From Clostridium_AD sp937920395 (GTDB taxonomy: Bacteria > Bacillota > Clostridia > Clostridiales > Clostridiaceae), in NCBI GenBank assembly GCA_052274345.1, contig DAVZGP010000012.1, positions 13,326 through 77,325 of the forward strand: 64,000 nucleotides of DNA, read 5' to 3'. This document shows positions 61,470 to 64,000 of this stretch, piece by piece (within the stretch, counting starts at the first letter, position 1; each line of letters opens with the position of its first letter). A program made the position numbers and the translations under genes. The notes under the pieces were generated by a model. The model saw nothing but the letters and a program-made list of their open reading frames with translations. It made no database searches and had not been told where the DNA came from.

Positions 61470-62180
61470 ATGGAAGAGTGTAGTTGCACAAATTGTAATC
61501 ATAGCCTGTGTGCTAAAAAAGTACCAATTTTTTCATTTCTATCTGATGATGAACTTGCAAAAATAGTTGATATGACAGGACATATAGTCTATAAAAAGGG
61601 AGATATTCTCTGTAGTCAAGGCGCAAAATCGGATACATTGTTTATTATTAATGAAGGTCAAGTAAAAATATCTAAATTGACAAAAGAAGGTAAGGAGCAA
61701 ATACTTCATATCTTCACTAGTGGTGATTTCTTTGGAGAATTAAGTCTCTTTAGTAATGATGAAATATATACTTTTGATGCTTTTGCTATATCAAATGTTA
61801 AGATATGTACATTAACCAAACAAGATATGGATAGAATTATCATGAAAAATCCAGAAATATCATTAAAGTTATTAAAAGTTATTTCAAAACGTCTAACACA
61901 GACTGAAAATCTCGCTCAAAATCTAGCTACTAATGATGTTGAAATAAGAATTGCATTTATGCTTTTAGAATTCGGAGAAAAGTATGGCGCCTCTGTTAAT
62001 GAAGGCTTACAAATCAACTTACCTATTAATAGGGAAGAGATGGCGAATTATGTTGGAGTCACAAGAGAAACCATAAGTAGAAAACTCAGCATATTTGAAG
62101 AACTAGGTATTATTGGTCTTAAGGGCAACAAAGTACTGATTATAAAACAAATAGATAAGTTAAGATCATATGTAGAATAA
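61470..62180 (+). CDS. Crp/Fnr family transcriptional regulator
   Basis: 236 residues. N-terminal cysteines at 4, 6, 9 and 14 (CSCTNCNHSLC) could bind a cluster; then a cyclic-nucleotide-fold domain (GDILCSQGAKSDTLFII, GDFFGELSL), dimerisation helix and C-terminal helix-turn-helix (INREEMANYVGVTRETISRK). Start at ATG 61470, after GGTAGGTG. Its neighbours (hcp, fprA, hemerythrins) and their dyads point to an NO/O2-responsive activator of the HcpR type. Confidence 0.92.
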   Translation: MEECSCTNCNHSLCAKKVPIFSFLSDDELAKIVDMTGHIVYKKGDILCSQGAKSDTLFIINEGQVKISKLTKEGKEQILHIFTSGDFFGELSLFSNDEIYTFDAFAISNVKICTLTKQDMDRIIMKNPEISLKLLKVISKRLTQTENLAQNLATNDVEIRIAFMLLEFGEKYGASVNEGLQINLPINREEMANYVGVTRETISRKLSIFEELGIIGLKGNKVLIIKQIDKLRSYVE

Positions 62181-62245
62181 ATTTTTAAATAAACCTAACG
62201 GCTACTATAAGCTTTTAGGTCTATTTTTTTATTTTTAAAAAAAAT

Positions 62246-62287
62246 GTAACATAGGTTACCGTTTTATATTGTAAAAACTAGTATTCT
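62246..62287 (+). promoter_or_regulatory. Hemerythrin gene promoter with GTAAC dyad
   Basis: GTAACATAGGTTAC at 62246-62259, 22-bp gap, -10 TATTCT at 62282-62287. Confidence 0.8.
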
Positions 62288-62376
62288 ATTATTAAAGTAG
62301 TTAATAATAACGATTATAGGTTAAATCATCTCCTGGGGAGATGCAATATTGAATTGAAAAATTAGGAGGCTTAATT

Positions 62377-62961
62377 ATGGATGCAATAGAATTAATGATG
62401 GATGAACACAAATATATATCACGAGGGTTAAAAATATTTAGGAAATTAAGTATAGAAATATTGAGAACTAATACAGTTGATTTTGTTTCTTATGAAACGA
62501 TGATTTCATTTGTTAGAAATTATGCCGATAAACATCATCATAATAAAGAAGAGGTCGTTTTATTTAAAAAAATGGAAACTCAATTAGGCGAAAAGATGGT
62601 GAAAGGACCCTTATCCGGAATGTATATAGAACATGATTTAGGAAGACAACACATAACACTTTTAGAGGAAGCTCTCCTTCGTGTTAAAGCTGGCGACTTA
62701 GATTCACAAGTTGATATAATAGCAAATTCTATATGTTACAGTGATTTATTAACAAGACATATTGATAAAGAAGATAAATTAATATATACCTTTGCAAGGC
62801 GTGCGTTAAGTAATGTCGACATGGAAGATATAAATATAAATTGTGAAAAACTTGAATCCCAGGCTACTGAAAATCACGTGCAAAAGCAGTATATAGATGC
62901 TTTAGAAATGCTTGAGAAGAAATATGATATGGTTTCTCCAAAAGATAAAAGTATTAATTAA
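62377..62961 (+). CDS. Hemerythrin domain protein
   Basis: 194 residues, four-helix HHE diiron protein. Ligands visible as DEHKYI near 10, DKHHHNKEEVVLF near 66-76, EHDLGRQH near 98 and RHIDKEDKLIY near 132. Such proteins bind O2 or protect against NO and can act as iron donors. AATTAGGAGG ribosome site. Confidence 0.92.
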   Translation: MDAIELMMDEHKYISRGLKIFRKLSIEILRTNTVDFVSYETMISFVRNYADKHHHNKEEVVLFKKMETQLGEKMVKGPLSGMYIEHDLGRQHITLLEEALLRVKAGDLDSQVDIIANSICYSDLLTRHIDKEDKLIYTFARRALSNVDMEDININCEKLESQATENHVQKQYIDALEMLEKKYDMVSPKDKSIN

Positions 62962-62996
62962 ATAATATATACCTACACATAATAATATTTTATGAT

Positions 62997-63038
62997 TTGA
63001 TTTAAATCACATTCTTATGGATCAAAATTAACTATTAT
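62997..63038 (+). promoter_or_regulatory. Promoter of the DUF438-hemerythrin gene with Fnr-type dyad
   Basis: TTGAT-TTAA-ATCAC at 62997-63010, 22-bp gap, -10 TATTAT at 63033-63038. Confidence 0.8.
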
Positions 63039-63091
63039 TATGTCATGGAAACAGAATTTCTAAAAATAGATCTATAAAGGAGATTGTGAAA

Positions 63092-63871
63092 ATGGATAAC
63101 AAAAAAATAGAAAAATTAACTTTAGTTTTACAAAAACTAAATCAAGAGGGTGTAACTGAAGCTTTAAGAAAAGAAGCCTTAGATATTGTTTCAAATATAA
63201 GTCCTGTTGAACTTTCAATTGCAGAGCAAAATTTAATAGAAAAAGGAATGAAACCTCAAGATTTAAGACATCTTTGTGATATACACATGGAAGTTTTAAA
63301 AGGCGAACTTGATAAAATTAAAACAAAAATTGAACCTGGTCATGTTGTGTATACCCTTATTGCTGAGCACGATAAAATCCTTGAATTTTTGACTTTGCTT
63401 GAAGAAGTCAATTCTAAAATCCAAAAATCAGAAAAATATATCAACAGTTTAGAAGATATCAAGGAATTAAAGACTATTATATTCAATATATTAGATGCGG
63501 AAAATCATCACCAAAGAGAAGAAAAAGTGCTATTTACTGAGATGGAAAGCAGAGAAATTACTGGACCAACTCGAATTATGAGAATGGAGCATGAGGATAT
63601 AAAAGCTAAGAAAGAGTTTCTAAAATTAACATTAGACAATGCCTCTGAATTAAGCCCAAATGAATTTAAAGAATTCAAAGAAAAAGTAGATGAATCAGCA
63701 AAATATATTATATTTAACATGAGAGATCATATATTTAAAGAAAATTATATTCTATATCCTACAGCGATAGAATCTATACAGGGAAAAGACATCTGGGATG
63801 ATATGAAAAGAAGATGTGATGAAATAGGTTATTGTGGATTTACACCTGAAGATAATAAAGAATTAGTTTAG
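63092..63871 (+). CDS. DUF438/hemerythrin domain protein
   Basis: 259 residues. Residues about 1-75 match the DUF438 N-terminal region (ISPVELSIAEQNLIEKGM, then DLRHLCDIHMEVL); residues about 85-235 are a hemerythrin-like domain (AEHDKIL, ENHHQREEKVLF, MEHEDIK, NMRDHIFKENYILYP). The longer DUF438 proteins end in a PAS domain, which is missing here. Start at ATG 63092 (9 bases after AGGAG) rather than the closer GTG 63086. Its stop overlaps the next dyad by one base. Confidence 0.9.
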   Translation: MDNKKIEKLTLVLQKLNQEGVTEALRKEALDIVSNISPVELSIAEQNLIEKGMKPQDLRHLCDIHMEVLKGELDKIKTKIEPGHVVYTLIAEHDKILEFLTLLEEVNSKIQKSEKYINSLEDIKELKTIIFNILDAENHHQREEKVLFTEMESREITGPTRIMRMEHEDIKAKKEFLKLTLDNASELSPNEFKEFKEKVDESAKYIIFNMRDHIFKENYILYPTAIESIQGKDIWDDMKRRCDEIGYCGFTPEDNKELV

Positions 63872-63912
63872 TAACATATGTTACCGACAATGAAATTGTA
63901 AGGTTGTATAAT
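63871..63912 (+). promoter_or_regulatory. hcp copy 2 promoter with perfect GTAAC dyad
   Basis: GTAACATATGTTAC (63871-63884), a perfect palindrome, 22-bp gap, -10 TATAAT (63907-63912). Centre lies near -41.5, the class II activation position. Confidence 0.88.
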
Positions 63913-63969
63913 AATCTCATAAAGCAGGCACGAACAGTACATGCGAAAGAAAAAATGGAGGTTATTTAT

Positions 63970-64000
63970 ATGGCTATGTTTTGTTATCAATGTCAAGAAG
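63970..64000 (+). CDS. hcp: Hybrid cluster protein (copy 2), first codons only
   Basis: ATG after GGAGG, encoding MAMFCYQCQE before the window ends. The CYQC start matches the cubane cluster motif of hybrid cluster proteins. It follows the perfect GTAAC palindrome. Confidence 0.85.
   Translation, partial: MAMFCYQCQE

Overview
The window reads as chromosome of a low-GC, anaerobic, spore-forming Firmicute, most likely Clostridium sensu stricto. Support: very AT-rich intergenic DNA, strong GGAGG-type ribosome sites, AddAB instead of RecBCD, T-box and SAM-I (S-box) riboswitches, RNase J, Spo0E-like and agr-like proteins, and an oxygen/NO defence set typical of anaerobes (rubrerythrin, rubredoxins, flavodiiron protein, hybrid cluster proteins, hemerythrins). 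I cannot name the species.

Layout. 0-9 kb: DNA repair genes on the minus strand (addB-addA and a partial sbcD) separated by a 10-copy palindromic repeat array. 9-16 kb: phosphoglucomutase, a beta-lactamase-fold protein, a REP-associated tyrosine transposase (RAYT) and a PAS-GGDEF-EAL protein. Every gap here except the one before phosphoglucomutase carries more copies of the repeat (invariant core GGGACGGTTA; 21 copies in five arrays, none seen after 16.1 kb). 16-27 kb: thrS with a T-box leader, a 241-bp giant hairpin, glnS, an oxidoreductase, HPr, a truncated EAL protein, an orphan zinc-binding lipoprotein and RNase J. 27-32.5 kb: a small hypothetical gene, a class D sortase with its own LPDTS-anchored substrate, and a GntR-regulated ABC exporter operon.

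32.7-42.8 kb is an integrated element of about 10 kb. It is bounded by 120-bp direct repeats (119/120 identical) that duplicate the 3' end of the GGGtGRT gene, with a tyrosine recombinase just inside the right repeat. It is a decayed prophage: a terminase small subunit, holin, XhlA-like protein and a frameshifted amidase remain, while the head and tail genes are gone. It keeps an agrD-agrC-agrB quorum-sensing module in which agrD is a 43-residue gene with a TTG start and Ser at the ring position, plus one intact and one broken Spo0E-like phosphatase, a Trp-Cys repeat protein, and about 1 kb of non-coding DNA made of successive long imperfect hairpins.

42.7-57 kb: the GGGtGRT/NifU-like pair, DUF1003 and EcsC proteins, rubrerythrin, a metNIQ-patB cluster behind two tandem SAM-I riboswitches each with its own terminator, a YnfA protein, rubredoxin, a class A PBP with a Thr-Pro tail, and a CbiO/CbiQ-type ECF transporter pair. 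57-64 kb is a nitrosative/oxidative stress island: hcp, cupin, ferredoxin, rubredoxin, flavodiiron protein, a Crp/Fnr regulator, two hemerythrin proteins and a second hcp running off the end. Six promoters here carry a Crp/Fnr-type dyad (GTAAC-N4-GTTAC or TTGAT-N4-ATCAC type) exactly 22 bp (21 in one case) before a -10 hexamer, so this looks like one regulon under the regulator encoded in its middle.
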